From: an uncultured Gammaproteobacteria bacterium
GTDB lineage: Bacteria; Pseudomonadota; Gammaproteobacteria; Nitrosococcales; Methylophagaceae
NCBI GenBank assembly: GCA_913058195.1
Contig: CAJXPP010000023.1
Location: 1 to 15,244 of the forward strand
DNA: 15,244 nucleotides
Reading direction: 5' to 3'
Part shown: one piece after another, positions 1 through 5,566 of the stretch
Layout of the letters: every line of letters begins with the position of its first letter
How positions within the stretch are numbered: the first letter of the stretch is position 1
Notes under the pieces: generated by a model
What the model was told of the DNA's origin: nothing
Database searches by the model: none
The model's input: only the letters and a program-made list of their open reading frames with translations
Program-made: the position numbers and the translations under genes

Positions 1-25
1 AGCGTCAGATGTGTATAAGAGACAG
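1..25 (+). other. Nextera/Tn5 sequencing adapter remnant (not genomic)
   Basis: The first 25 bases match the 3' part of the Illumina Nextera read-1 transposase adapter, including the complete 19-base Tn5 mosaic end at positions 7-25. The ubiG reading frame runs cleanly from base 26. This is therefore library-construction sequence left at the tip of a contig, not DNA of the organism. It also means position 1 is an assembly end, so ubiG is cut by the assembly and not by biology. Confidence 0.96.
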
Positions 26-321
26 GTGCTGATTTAGTTAAACCGGGCGGCGATGTATTTTTATCGACTCTTAATCGCCACCCAAAAGCTTATTTATTAG
101 CCGTTATCGGTGCAGAATATATAATGAAAATGCTGCCAAAAGGCACCCATGATTATAAGCGTTTTATCAAGCCTTCTGAAATGGCCAAATGGTGCCGACA
201 AGCAGGATTAGAAGTCCAAGACATAACAGGCTTAACTTATAACCCCCTCAGCAAAGAATATTCTTTGGGCGATGATGTAAAAGTGAATTACTTAATGCAC
301 TGTAAAAAAGCGACTGACTAA
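26..321 (+). CDS. ubiG: 3' part of ubiG, ubiquinone biosynthesis O-methyltransferase
   Basis: This is the C-terminal ~98 residues of the SAM-dependent methyltransferase that performs both O-methylations of the ubiquinone ring. The frame is open from the adapter junction to TAA at 319-321. Visible family signatures are KPGGDVFLSTLNRHPK, then AVIGAEYIMKMLPKGTHD and FIKPSEMAKWC, and near the end ITGLTYNP and VNYLMH. All align by eye with E. coli UbiG (STLNR, GAEY, PKGTHD, FIKPAEL, ITGLHYNP). The SAM-binding N-terminal half lies off the contig. The ATG at 124 is an internal methionine, not the start. The stop is followed directly by the ATG of mupP, so the two genes are cotranscribed. Confidence 0.95.
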
Positions 322-975
322 ATGCGTGACTTCTCAGCCGTATTATTTGATCTCGATGGCACATTAGTTGATACCGCACCCGACTTGGCATTTGCATTAA
401 ATTCGGTATTAGAAGAACAAGGCAAGCCTACTCTGCCCTATGAGCTGATTCGTCCTGTAGCAAGTAATGGTGCAGTTGGCCTGCTCAATCTTGGCTTCGG
501 CATTTCAGGGGATGATGATATTTTGCCACCGCTTCGGGCACGCTTACTGGAGATATATCAAGATAATATCACTCGTGAATCGAAGCTGTTTGAAGGTATG
601 GAACAAGTGATCACCGCTTTAGAAAAAGCCGATATCACGTGGGGCATAATCACCAATAAACCGGCATTTTTAACCGACCCACTGGTTAAAGCTTTACAAT
701 TAACTCACCGCGCGGCATGCGTAGTCAGTGGTGATACCACAGCACATAGCAAGCCACATCCTGCACCCATGCTTCATGCATGCAAAGTAATCAATCACTC
801 TGCTGAAAGTTGTATTTATATAGGTGATGCCGCTCGCGATATTGAAGCAGGCAAAAATATCAATATGCAAACCGTGGCCGCACTGTATGGCTATGTCGAT
901 GCTGATGATAATCCAGCTGACTGGAATGCCGATTTTTCAATTGAACACCCTCTTGATATTTTAAAATGGCTTTAA
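322..975 (+). CDS. mupP: N-acetylmuramic acid 6-phosphate phosphatase (HAD family; often annotated gph)
   Basis: A 217-residue cytoplasmic HAD-superfamily phosphatase. All four HAD motifs are present: FDLDGT with nucleophile D10 and D12, ITNKP with T111, K144 in SKPHP, and GDAARD with D169 and D173. Automatic annotation would usually give phosphoglycolate phosphatase (gph). The position directly after ubiG, the SKLFEGM segment and the C-terminal DADDNPADWNADFSIEHPL segment match Pseudomonas MupP better. MupP dephosphorylates MurNAc-6-P in the cell-wall recycling route that uses AnmK, MupP, AmgK and MurU. The ATG starts immediately after the ubiG stop, and the 3' end overlaps rmuC by 10 bases. 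The HAD assignment is near certain; the substrate is inferred from synteny and recalled similarity, with phosphoglycolate the alternative. Confidence 0.88.
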   Translation: MRDFSAVLFDLDGTLVDTAPDLAFALNSVLEEQGKPTLPYELIRPVASNGAVGLLNLGFGISGDDDILPPLRARLLEIYQDNITRESKLFEGMEQVITALEKADITWGIITNKPAFLTDPLVKALQLTHRAACVVSGDTTAHSKPHPAPMLHACKVINHSAESCIYIGDAARDIEAGKNINMQTVAALYGYVDADDNPADWNADFSIEHPLDILKWL

Positions 976-2255
976 ATTCAATTTTAAGCTTTATTGAGCA
1001 CCACCAGCTGCTATTTATTATTGGCTCAGCCAGTGTTGTAGTGGGTATTGTCATCGGCCTATTGCTACGTAATAGCAAAATCCGTACTTTGCAGTCTCGC
1101 AATACCGAGCTAGAACTCAGATTAGAATTAGAGCATAAAAACAAAGACCAGCTTGATGTTATTCTTGACCAAACACGTGACCAACTCGCCAATACGTTTA
1201 ATCAATTATCCGAACAAGCTTTAAATCAAAACAATAGCCAATTCCTAAGACTTGCTGAAGAAAACCTAAAACGATTTCAAAGCCAAGCCAAGGCCGAGTT
1301 AGGCTCAAAAGAGCAAGCCATCGAGCAAATGCTCAAACCAATTAATGATGCCTTGCAGCAAACAAGCAAACAGATCCACAATATCGAAAAAGAACGCAAA
1401 GAGGCTTACGGTAGTTTAACCTCCACCATCACTCAAATGGCACAAAGCCAACAGCAATTACAGCAAGAAACTCAAAACCTTGTACAAGCCTTACGTCGAC
1501 CTGAAGTACGTGGCCAATGGGGCGAAATGACATTACGTCGCTTAGCTGAACTGAGTGGCATGGTGGCACATTGTGATTTTTACGAACAAACGCATACCGC
1601 AACTGATACTGGTGCAATCCGCCCCGATATGATTGTACGTCTGCCTGAAAAGCGTGAAATTATTGTCGATGCAAAAACCCCGCTTGATGCTTATTTATCA
1701 GCCATTCAAGCCAAAGATGATACTACTCGAAAACTAGAAATGAAGCGACATGCTCAAATCATTCGTAGTCGTGTTAAGGAACTTGCACGAAAAAACTACT
1801 GGGCAGAATATTCACGTTCACCTGAGTTTGTGGTGTTATTTATTCCCGGCGAACAGTTCCTATCGGCCGCCTTAGAAATTGATTCCAGCTTGCTTGAAGA
1901 TAGCATGAGCCAAAACATCATCCTCGCGACACCGACAAACTTTGTCGCGCTACTTCGTGCCGTATCATATGGTTGGAAACAACAATCGCTTGCCGACAAT
2001 GCCGAAGTAATTCGTGAATTAGGTGAAACCTTATACAAACGCCTATCGGTATTTGGTAACCACCTAAGCAAATTGGGTAGTAGCCTTGGCAATAGCGTTA
2101 ACCACTTTAATAGTGCCGTTGGCTCATTAGAGCGGCAAGTATTACCCGGCGCTCGCAAATTTACCGAAATGGGAATCAGTAGTAAAAGTGACATTGGCGA
2201 CCTGCCTCCCATCGAACAGCAACCCCGACAAGTGCAAAACCTAAACGATGAGTGA
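966..2255 (+). CDS. rmuC: DNA recombination protein RmuC
   Basis: A 429-residue protein of the RmuC family, which limits sequence inversions at short inverted repeats in E. coli and has a nuclease-like fold. The N-terminus carries one membrane segment (about residues 15-35) followed by basic residues. Residues ~38-170 form a long charged, glutamine-rich coiled coil. The conserved domain follows, with RRPEVRGQWGEMTLRRLAEL near 177-196, then IVDAKTPLDAYLSA and VVLFIPGEQFLSAALE. Its ATG lies inside the end of mupP (10-base overlap). Its TGA overlaps the start of the hpnC-like gene by 8 bases, giving translational coupling within the operon. The length is slightly under the ~475 residues of E. 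coli RmuC, with a short C-terminal tail. Confidence 0.95.
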   Translation: MALNSILSFIEHHQLLFIIGSASVVVGIVIGLLLRNSKIRTLQSRNTELELRLELEHKNKDQLDVILDQTRDQLANTFNQLSEQALNQNNSQFLRLAEENLKRFQSQAKAELGSKEQAIEQMLKPINDALQQTSKQIHNIEKERKEAYGSLTSTITQMAQSQQQLQQETQNLVQALRRPEVRGQWGEMTLRRLAELSGMVAHCDFYEQTHTATDTGAIRPDMIVRLPEKREIIVDAKTPLDAYLSAIQAKDDTTRKLEMKRHAQIIRSRVKELARKNYWAEYSRSPEFVVLFIPGEQFLSAALEIDSSLLEDSMSQNIILATPTNFVALLRAVSYGWKQQSLADNAEVIRELGETLYKRLSVFGNHLSKLGSSLGNSVNHFNSAVGSLERQVLPGARKFTEMGISSKSDIGDLPPIEQQPRQVQNLNDE

Positions 2256-3174
2256 AGTTCAGATTGATATAAACCACGCTTATGACTATTGCCAAAGTTT
2301 GGCTAAGTCACATTATGAAAATTTTCCGGTCGCCTCAATCTTATTGCCCAAGCGGCTAAGGAAGTCCATTAGCGTTATCTATGCTTTCGCCAGAACAGCT
2401 GATGACTTTGCCGATGAAGGCGATGCGCCACAACACATCAGGCTACAACAGCTTGATGAATACAGCGAACACATTGCACAAATAAGCCAACAGAAATACC
2501 AGGGTGATCATCCCATCTTTATTGCTCTGGCAGATGTCATTCAAAGCCACAACTTACCGATCAGCTTATTTGAAGACTTACTGTCAGCATTCAAACAAGA
2601 TGTCGTTAAAAGCCGTTATGCCAATTTCGATGAAGTATTAGACTACTGCACTCGCTCAGCCAATCCGGTTGGTCGTTTATTACTGCACCTAAATGGCAAG
2701 CCCAGTGACCAACAACTCCAACAATCTGATGCCGTCTGCACAGCCCTGCAACTCATCAATTTCTATCAAGATATAGTGCAAGACTATACCGAGTCTGATC
2801 GTATCTATATTCCACAAAACGAACTGGCTCAAGCAGCTTTTGTAGCAGCCGATTTAATCAAAGCTGATACACACACAATAGCCCCCTTAATCCGTAGCCT
2901 GTATCAACGGGCACAAAAACTAATGGAAATAGGCGCCCCTCTCGGTGCAAGTTTAACCGGACGAATGGGTTGGGAAGTCAGAGCCATGACATTGGGCGGC
3001 ATCACCACCCTTCACCAGCTAAATCAACAATCCGATCAAGACTTACTCACGCGTCCACGATTGACTAAGCTAATATTTATAAAAATCATGCTACATAGTT
3101 CAAATTCCACCTGTTATAGAAAACAAATCAATCAATTATTGAATTACAGGGAATTATGGTCACACTATGTATAG
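2248..3174 (+). CDS. hpnC: Squalene/phytoene synthase family protein, HpnC type
   Basis: A 308-residue trans-isoprenyl diphosphate synthase. The two aspartate-rich, Mg-binding motifs are intact: DDFADE at residues 52-57 and QDIVQD (D175, D179) within LINFYQD. RLRKSISVIYAFARTADD and NPVGRLLLHL are also typical of the family. The HpnC-like features suggest hydroxysqualene synthase, which acts between HpnD and HpnE to make squalene for hopanoids or C30 carotenoids. Neither hpnD nor hpnE is in this window. The family-like part ends near residue 284 (LTKLIFIKIMLHS). The last ~24 residues do not look like the family and run into a repeated sequence at 3141-3200, so the natural end may have been replaced. 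A phytoene-synthase-like role cannot be excluded. Confidence 0.85.
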   Translation: MSEVQIDINHAYDYCQSLAKSHYENFPVASILLPKRLRKSISVIYAFARTADDFADEGDAPQHIRLQQLDEYSEHIAQISQQKYQGDHPIFIALADVIQSHNLPISLFEDLLSAFKQDVVKSRYANFDEVLDYCTRSANPVGRLLLHLNGKPSDQQLQQSDAVCTALQLINFYQDIVQDYTESDRIYIPQNELAQAAFVAADLIKADTHTIAPLIRSLYQRAQKLMEIGAPLGASLTGRMGWEVRAMTLGGITTLHQLNQQSDQDLLTRPRLTKLIFIKIMLHSSNSTCYRKQINQLLNYRELWSHYV

Positions 3175-3200
3175 GAATTACAGAGAATTTTTATTCACTT
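3141..3200 (+). repeat. Imperfect tandem repeat at the 3' end of the hpnC-like gene
   Basis: Two copies of a unit beginning GAATTACAG(G/A)GAATT start at 3141 and 3175, a 34-base period. Both continue into a T/C-rich stretch containing TCAC. The first copy is inside the hpnC-like reading frame and encodes its atypical tail; the second is beyond the stop. The unit resembles short dispersed repeats found between genes in several gammaproteobacteria, but I cannot name it. It lies immediately before the integron core site. Confidence 0.6.
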
Positions 3201-3211
3201 TAACAACAATG

Positions 3212-3669
3212 TTAGGCTGCAGTTAAAATATGCGTAAAATTGATAGAAAAATTGATAATCAACTTAGGCTTGTATTAACTGATGTTTGCGAAATTACATT
3301 GAAGGAAATTAACGGCTTTCAATGGTTAACTCACTTAGTTAATTATTCAAGTTTCCCTAAAAGCTTAAAGGTTGTTTGTGTTTTCGACACAAATGAAAAT
3401 CTTTCCTGTTTTATGTCAAAAGATAGCAAGAAAGAACTTACCTCTCTAATTCAGGTGAAGCTTCATGAAGCCGATGTTAAAGTGAAGAATGTGACCGATC
3501 ACATTTTGTATGACACAGAAGAAAATTGTGAAAAAGAACATAATGGCAAATGGGCTGATAGGCTAGGTTGAAGTGCTAGCCTAACAAGAAAATAAACAAG
3601 GACAAAAAGTGCGGGGCTTTTTTGCTGCGCTCAAGTTTAGCCCACAATTTTTAGCCTGTTATTTGGGCG
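3212..3669 (+). mobile_element. Integron gene cassette (458 bp), no integrase in window
   Basis: The unit begins after the G of a GTTAGGC core site (3211-3217, matching GTTRRRY). It carries one promoterless-looking gene 18 bases in, and ends with an attC site whose 3' core is GGGCGTTA, cleaved after G3669. The attC 5' core, GCCTAAC at 3579-3585, is the exact reverse complement of the GTTAGGC at the cassette start. That is expected when both came from one circular cassette. No intI gene, attI promoter region or second clear attC is visible, so this is a lone cassette. It is either inserted at a secondary site past hpnC or is what remains of a cluster of attC sites lacking an integrase. Confidence 0.85.
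3230..3571 (+). CDS. Cassette-borne conserved hypothetical protein, 113 aa
   Basis: A soluble protein with a basic N-terminus (RKIDRKIDNQ) and a mixed alpha/beta composition. It has no signal peptide, membrane segment or catalytic motif that I recognise. Notable segments are GFQWLTHLVNYSSFPKSLKV, VVCVFDTNENL and the end DTEENCEKEHNGKWADRLG. I have an unverified impression that similar proteins recur in integron cassettes. The ATG lies 19 bases after the core site with no convincing Shine-Dalgarno sequence, which is common in cassette genes. The stop is only 7 bases before the attC core, so the gene fills the cassette. The function is unknown. The N-terminal half might suggest a small adaptor or nucleic-acid-binding protein, but that is speculation. 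Confidence 0.85.
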   Translation: MRKIDRKIDNQLRLVLTDVCEITLKEINGFQWLTHLVNYSSFPKSLKVVCVFDTNENLSCFMSKDSKKELTSLIQVKLHEADVKVKNVTDHILYDTEENCEKEHNGKWADRLG

Positions 3670-3675
3670 TTATTG
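3579..3675 (+). repeat. attC recombination site (59-base-element type, ~97 bp)
   Basis: The 5' core is GCCTAAC (3579-3585). The 3' end is TTTGGGCGTTAT, with the crossover expected between G3669 and T3670. The arms form a long imperfect hairpin: AAATAA/CA/GG/AAAAA on the left (about 3589-3608) pairs with the complementary elements around 3646-3664. An inner stem pairs GTG-GGGCT (3609-3618) with AGCCCAC (3639-3645). Unpaired extra bases in one arm are typical of attC strand recognition. The 3' core reads GTTATTG rather than GTTRRRY because those bases belong to the downstream DNA, consistent with the cassette being followed by non-cassette or degenerate sequence. Confidence 0.87.
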
Positions 3676-3720
3676 AGCAAGGATAGCTCTCGCCATTCAA
3701 CGAAATCAAGGAGATGCGAA

Positions 3721-4011
3721 ATGACAAAACTCACCATTATTGCCAACATTAAAGCTAGTCCCGACAAGGTTGATTTGGTCAAAGCCGAGCTGGAAAAACT
3801 TCTTCCAATCACCCTGCGCGAGAAAGGGTGTCTTCAATACGATCTACATCAGGACAACGAAATCCCAGGTCATTTTGTATTTTACGAAAAATGGGAATCG
3901 CGAGAATTGTGGCAGACTCACATGAATTCCCCTTATTTGGCTTCATATATGGAAGCTACAGAGGGTGCCGTTGAGGAACTCACCATCAATGAAATGAGGC
4001 ATATAAGCTAA
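3721..4011 (+). CDS. ABM-domain monooxygenase (YgiN-like putative quinol monooxygenase)
   Basis: A 96-residue dimeric alpha/beta ferredoxin-like protein of the antibiotic biosynthesis monooxygenase family. The hallmarks are the N-terminal strand LTIIANIKASPDKVD, then LREKGCLQYDLHQD, and VFYEKWESRELWQTHMNSPYL near residues 57-77. Relatives such as E. coli YgiN oxidise quinols or small aromatics without cofactors, or are heme-related; the substrate here is unknown. The start at 3721 is set by a strong AAGGAGATG ribosome-binding site just upstream; an upstream in-frame ATG at 3673 has none. The gene begins 51 bases after the attC crossover. It could be a second cassette whose own attC is gone, or simply the chromosomal flank. 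The aromatic dioxygenase that follows is a loose functional fit. Confidence 0.88.
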   Translation: MTKLTIIANIKASPDKVDLVKAELEKLLPITLREKGCLQYDLHQDNEIPGHFVFYEKWESRELWQTHMNSPYLASYMEATEGAVEELTINEMRHIS

Positions 4012-4012
4012 A

Positions 4013-4039
4013 TCTTGTTGCCCTAATGTATCAACAAGA
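4013..4039 (+). terminator. Inverted repeat just after the ABM gene, possible terminator
   Basis: An 8-bp perfect stem, TCTTGTTG (4013-4020) with CAACAAGA (4032-4039), around an 11-base loop. It lies directly after the TAA at 4009-4011. There is no T-run after the stem, so a classic intrinsic terminator is doubtful. It could be a processing or mRNA-stability hairpin, or a decayed recombination site. Confidence 0.35.
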
Positions 4040-4074
4040 AAAGAGCAGATATTAGACTATTTATAGAGTTGGCT

Positions 4075-4092
4075 ACTTAATTTATATTAAGT
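4075..4092. promoter_or_regulatory. Palindrome upstream of the dioxygenase gene
   Basis: ACTTAAT (4075-4081) and ATTAAGT (4086-4092) are perfect inverted arms around TTAT. A second small palindrome, GTAC-CAAT-GTAC, follows at 4095-4106. They lie in the 206-base gap between the ABM gene and the dioxygenase, which otherwise holds no gene. The position suits an operator, but no regulator is encoded nearby. Confidence 0.3.
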
Positions 4093-4155
4093 TCGTACCA
4101 ATGTACCTTAAAGTGATAGAAGAACAATGAAAAGTAAAAAAGTGACGGAGGGGTT

Positions 4156-4182
4156 AATTAAAGGGGATGCTATCCTTTAATT
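4156..4182. repeat. Hairpin AATTAAAGG...CCTTTAATT upstream of the dioxygenase gene
   Basis: A 9-bp perfect stem (4156-4164 with 4174-4182) around the 9-base loop GGATGCTAT. A related hairpin with the same AATTAAAG/CTTTAAT arms but a different loop occurs at 5413-5436, which suggests a small repeat family. It ends 35 bases before the dioxygenase ATG. It lacks the downstream T-run of a terminator on the + strand and may lie in the leader mRNA. Confidence 0.4.
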
Positions 4183-4217
4183 CAATTGTTAAATAAAATA
4201 ATCGTAAGGCAGATAAA

Positions 4218-4838
4218 ATGAAGAAAATCACACGTAGAGACCTGCTTAAACGTTCGAGTGCTCTTGCAGGGCTGACTGCTATTCTACCTGCTGCAGTGGC
4301 GGGTATGTTGACGCCAAGCGCATCTGAGGGGCCGTTTTATCCAAAACCTTCAATGCGTTTTGATGATATTGATAATGACCTTGTTAAAGTCTCTGATGTG
4401 GTGACTGAAGCAGGCGGTGAAATTATTCTACTCAAAGGTCGAGTGGTTTCTACAGAAGGCACACCGCTAGTAGGGCACCGAATTGAGATTTGGCAATGTG
4501 ATGTCAATGGCAGGTATTTACATCCGCGTGATGGGCGTCATGCTGGATATGATACTGGCTTCCAAGGGTTTGGGCATGATATTACTGATGCGCAAGGGTG
4601 GTATCAGTTTAGAACCATTAAACCCATGAATTATCCTGGCAGATCACCTCATATTCATGTCAAAGTCTGGGATGGCGAAAAAGAATTGTTGACCACCCAA
4701 TTCTATATTGCCGGGTATCAATTTAATGATTCAGACGGTCTTTATCGCCAGTTGTCAGCCGAACAGGCTAAAAGCGTATCGATGGCATTTACTGAACATG
4801 ACAATGTGCTTGAAACACAGGTTAATGTGATTATATAA
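4218..4838 (+). CDS. Tat-exported intradiol ring-cleavage dioxygenase
   Basis: A 206-residue non-heme Fe(III) dioxygenase of the protocatechuate 3,4-dioxygenase/catechol 1,2-dioxygenase fold. It cleaves catechol-type rings between the two hydroxyls. The N-terminus is a twin-arginine signal (ITRRDLLKRS, then a hydrophobic stretch to about residue 30), so it is probably folded with iron in the cytoplasm and exported. The mature part begins with TPSASEGPFYPK, typical of the family. The expected iron ligands are all present: Y100 in QCDVNGRY, Y139 in MNYPGR, and H145 and H147 in SPHIHVKVW. It is a single-chain, compact form, without the separate alpha and beta subunits of classic protocatechuate dioxygenase, and no ring-cleavage pathway genes are adjacent. 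The substrate is unknown. The start is supported by AAGGCAG upstream of the ATG. Confidence 0.92.
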   Translation: MKKITRRDLLKRSSALAGLTAILPAAVAGMLTPSASEGPFYPKPSMRFDDIDNDLVKVSDVVTEAGGEIILLKGRVVSTEGTPLVGHRIEIWQCDVNGRYLHPRDGRHAGYDTGFQGFGHDITDAQGWYQFRTIKPMNYPGRSPHIHVKVWDGEKELLTTQFYIAGYQFNDSDGLYRQLSAEQAKSVSMAFTEHDNVLETQVNVII

Positions 4839-4848
4839 ATGTAAAAAA

Positions 4849-4864
4849 GGGAAGTAAGGTTCCC
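4849..4864 (-). terminator. Minus-strand terminator-like hairpin with T-run
   Basis: On the minus strand, GGGAA-CCTTAC-TTCCC is followed directly by six T (plus-strand A-run at 4843-4848). This is the form of a rho-independent terminator for a minus-strand transcript. The stem is short (5 bp). No intact minus-strand gene ends here, but the MFS-gene remnant at 4928-5011 ends 64 bases upstream of it. It may therefore be that lost gene's terminator, now convergent with the dioxygenase gene. Confidence 0.45.
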
Positions 4865-4900
4865 CTAAAAAAATGGATACCAAAATGAACTATAGAAAAG

Positions 4901-5011
4901 CGGACAGATTTATTTTTAGTAAAGTTGTTAAATTGCAGGCTTGTTTTGTTTCTTTCCTTGACGCAGTATAAGAAATAAAAATATTATTCCTAATAGCGTT
5001 CCCTTTTGAAA
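4901..5011 (-). pseudogene. Copy A: remnant of the 3' end of an MFS transporter gene plus its flank
   Basis: Read on the minus strand, bases 5008-4931 encode LLGIIFLFLILRQGKKQN and a few further residues before a TAA at 4930-4928. This parallels the C-terminus LLGIVFLFFILREEGKQN of the intact MFS gene at 9745-10935. The flank beyond the stop (GGACAGATTTATTTTTAGTAAA on the plus strand, from 4902) is also shared. Only ~25 codons survive, with stops upstream in frame. The ribosome-binding site of the DUF6868-like gene begins right after the remnant. It is one of three same-orientation copies; the others are at about 5329-5410 and 9716-9826. Confidence 0.72.
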
Positions 5012-5029
5012 TTAGAGGAGAAAATTATA

Positions 5030-5275
5030 ATGTCTATATCACAATTAACTGAATTATTAGGCTGGGCATCAGTAATCAATGTCGGCTATCTTTTTCTAGC
5101 GACCATAGTTGTTATGTTTATGAGAGGGACGGTACCCTCTATTTATAGCAAGCTGTTTAATATAGATGAAAAGACATTAAGCGCTAAGTATTTTGATTTT
5201 TTGAGCAATTATAAAGTAGTGACATTAGTTTTTATGGTTGCACCCTATATCGCTTTAAAAATTATGGGCCAGTAA
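5030..5275 (+). CDS. Small membrane protein, DUF6868-like
   Basis: An 81-residue protein with two hydrophobic segments (about 13-35, INVGYLFLATIVVMFM, and 62-78, VVTLVFMVAPYIALKIM). They are joined by a polar loop containing SKLFNIDEKTLSAKYFDFLSNYK. This layout, with TELLGW near the N-terminus and PYIALKIM at the end, fits the DUF6868 family as I recall it; no function is known. The start at 5030 is chosen because GAGGAG at 5015-5020 precedes it; an in-frame TTG at 5006 would place that site inside the gene. The gene sits between direct-repeat copies A and B, as if inserted between them. Confidence 0.8.
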   Translation: MSISQLTELLGWASVINVGYLFLATIVVMFMRGTVPSIYSKLFNIDEKTLSAKYFDFLSNYKVVTLVFMVAPYIALKIMGQ

Positions 5276-5328
5276 GTATTTAACAAGAACATTACCTTGG
5301 CCACTTTACGCTGCCCTTAAATAAAAAA

Positions 5329-5410
5329 GGACAGATTTATTTTTAGTAAAGCTGTTAAATTGTAGGCGTGTTTTGTTTTTCTTTTCACACAATATAAAAA
5401 ATAAAAACAT
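5329..5410 (-). repeat. Copy B: second degraded copy of the MFS-gene 3' end and flank
   Basis: From GGACAGATTTATTTTTAGTA at 5329, this stretch follows copy A almost base for base for ~50 bases, then diverges while keeping the AATATAAAAAATAAAAA segment of copy C. On the minus strand, ATGTTTTTATTTTTTATATTG still spells FLFFIL, but the frame is then shifted relative to the intact gene and the stop is lost. It separates the DUF6868-like gene from the c-di-GMP module. The rest of the 291-base gap 5276-5566 holds only the hairpin at 5413-5436 and AT-rich sequence. Confidence 0.68.
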
Positions 5411-5412
5411 GG

Positions 5413-5436
5413 ATTAAAGTGACGCCTCCCTTTAAT
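5413..5436. repeat. Hairpin ATTAAAG...CTTTAAT beside copy B
   Basis: A 7-bp perfect stem (5413-5419 with 5430-5436) around the loop TGACGCCTCC. Its arms match the hairpin at 4156-4182. It follows copy B directly and is not followed by a clear T-run. Confidence 0.35.
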
Positions 5437-5566
5437 TTTAAACAAAGGTTTAATGCTTTTAAATAATTTATGCGCACGAAATACAGTCATTTAGTTGTGT
5501 TTATTTGGATAAATGGCGACTCGACTTTATTATCTTTCGGGCTCTTCACTTGCTCACAGTAAATGC

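Noticed and set aside
7..25. Genuine Tn5/IS50 end
   Set aside because: The mosaic end sits at the very tip with adapter bases before it and no transposon sequence after it, so it is library adapter.
860..1192. Minus-strand open frame of 110 codons across the mupP/rmuC junction
   Set aside because: It lies opposite two well-supported genes with matching family motifs, and its translation has no protein-like features.
1796..2212. Minus-strand open frame of 138 codons within rmuC
   Set aside because: It is a shadow of the RmuC domain coding region; the residue make-up is not protein-like and there is no ribosome-binding site.
3141..3200. CRISPR or attI site
   Set aside because: There are only two imperfect units with no spacers. 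It does not resemble a known attI and no integrase gene is nearby.
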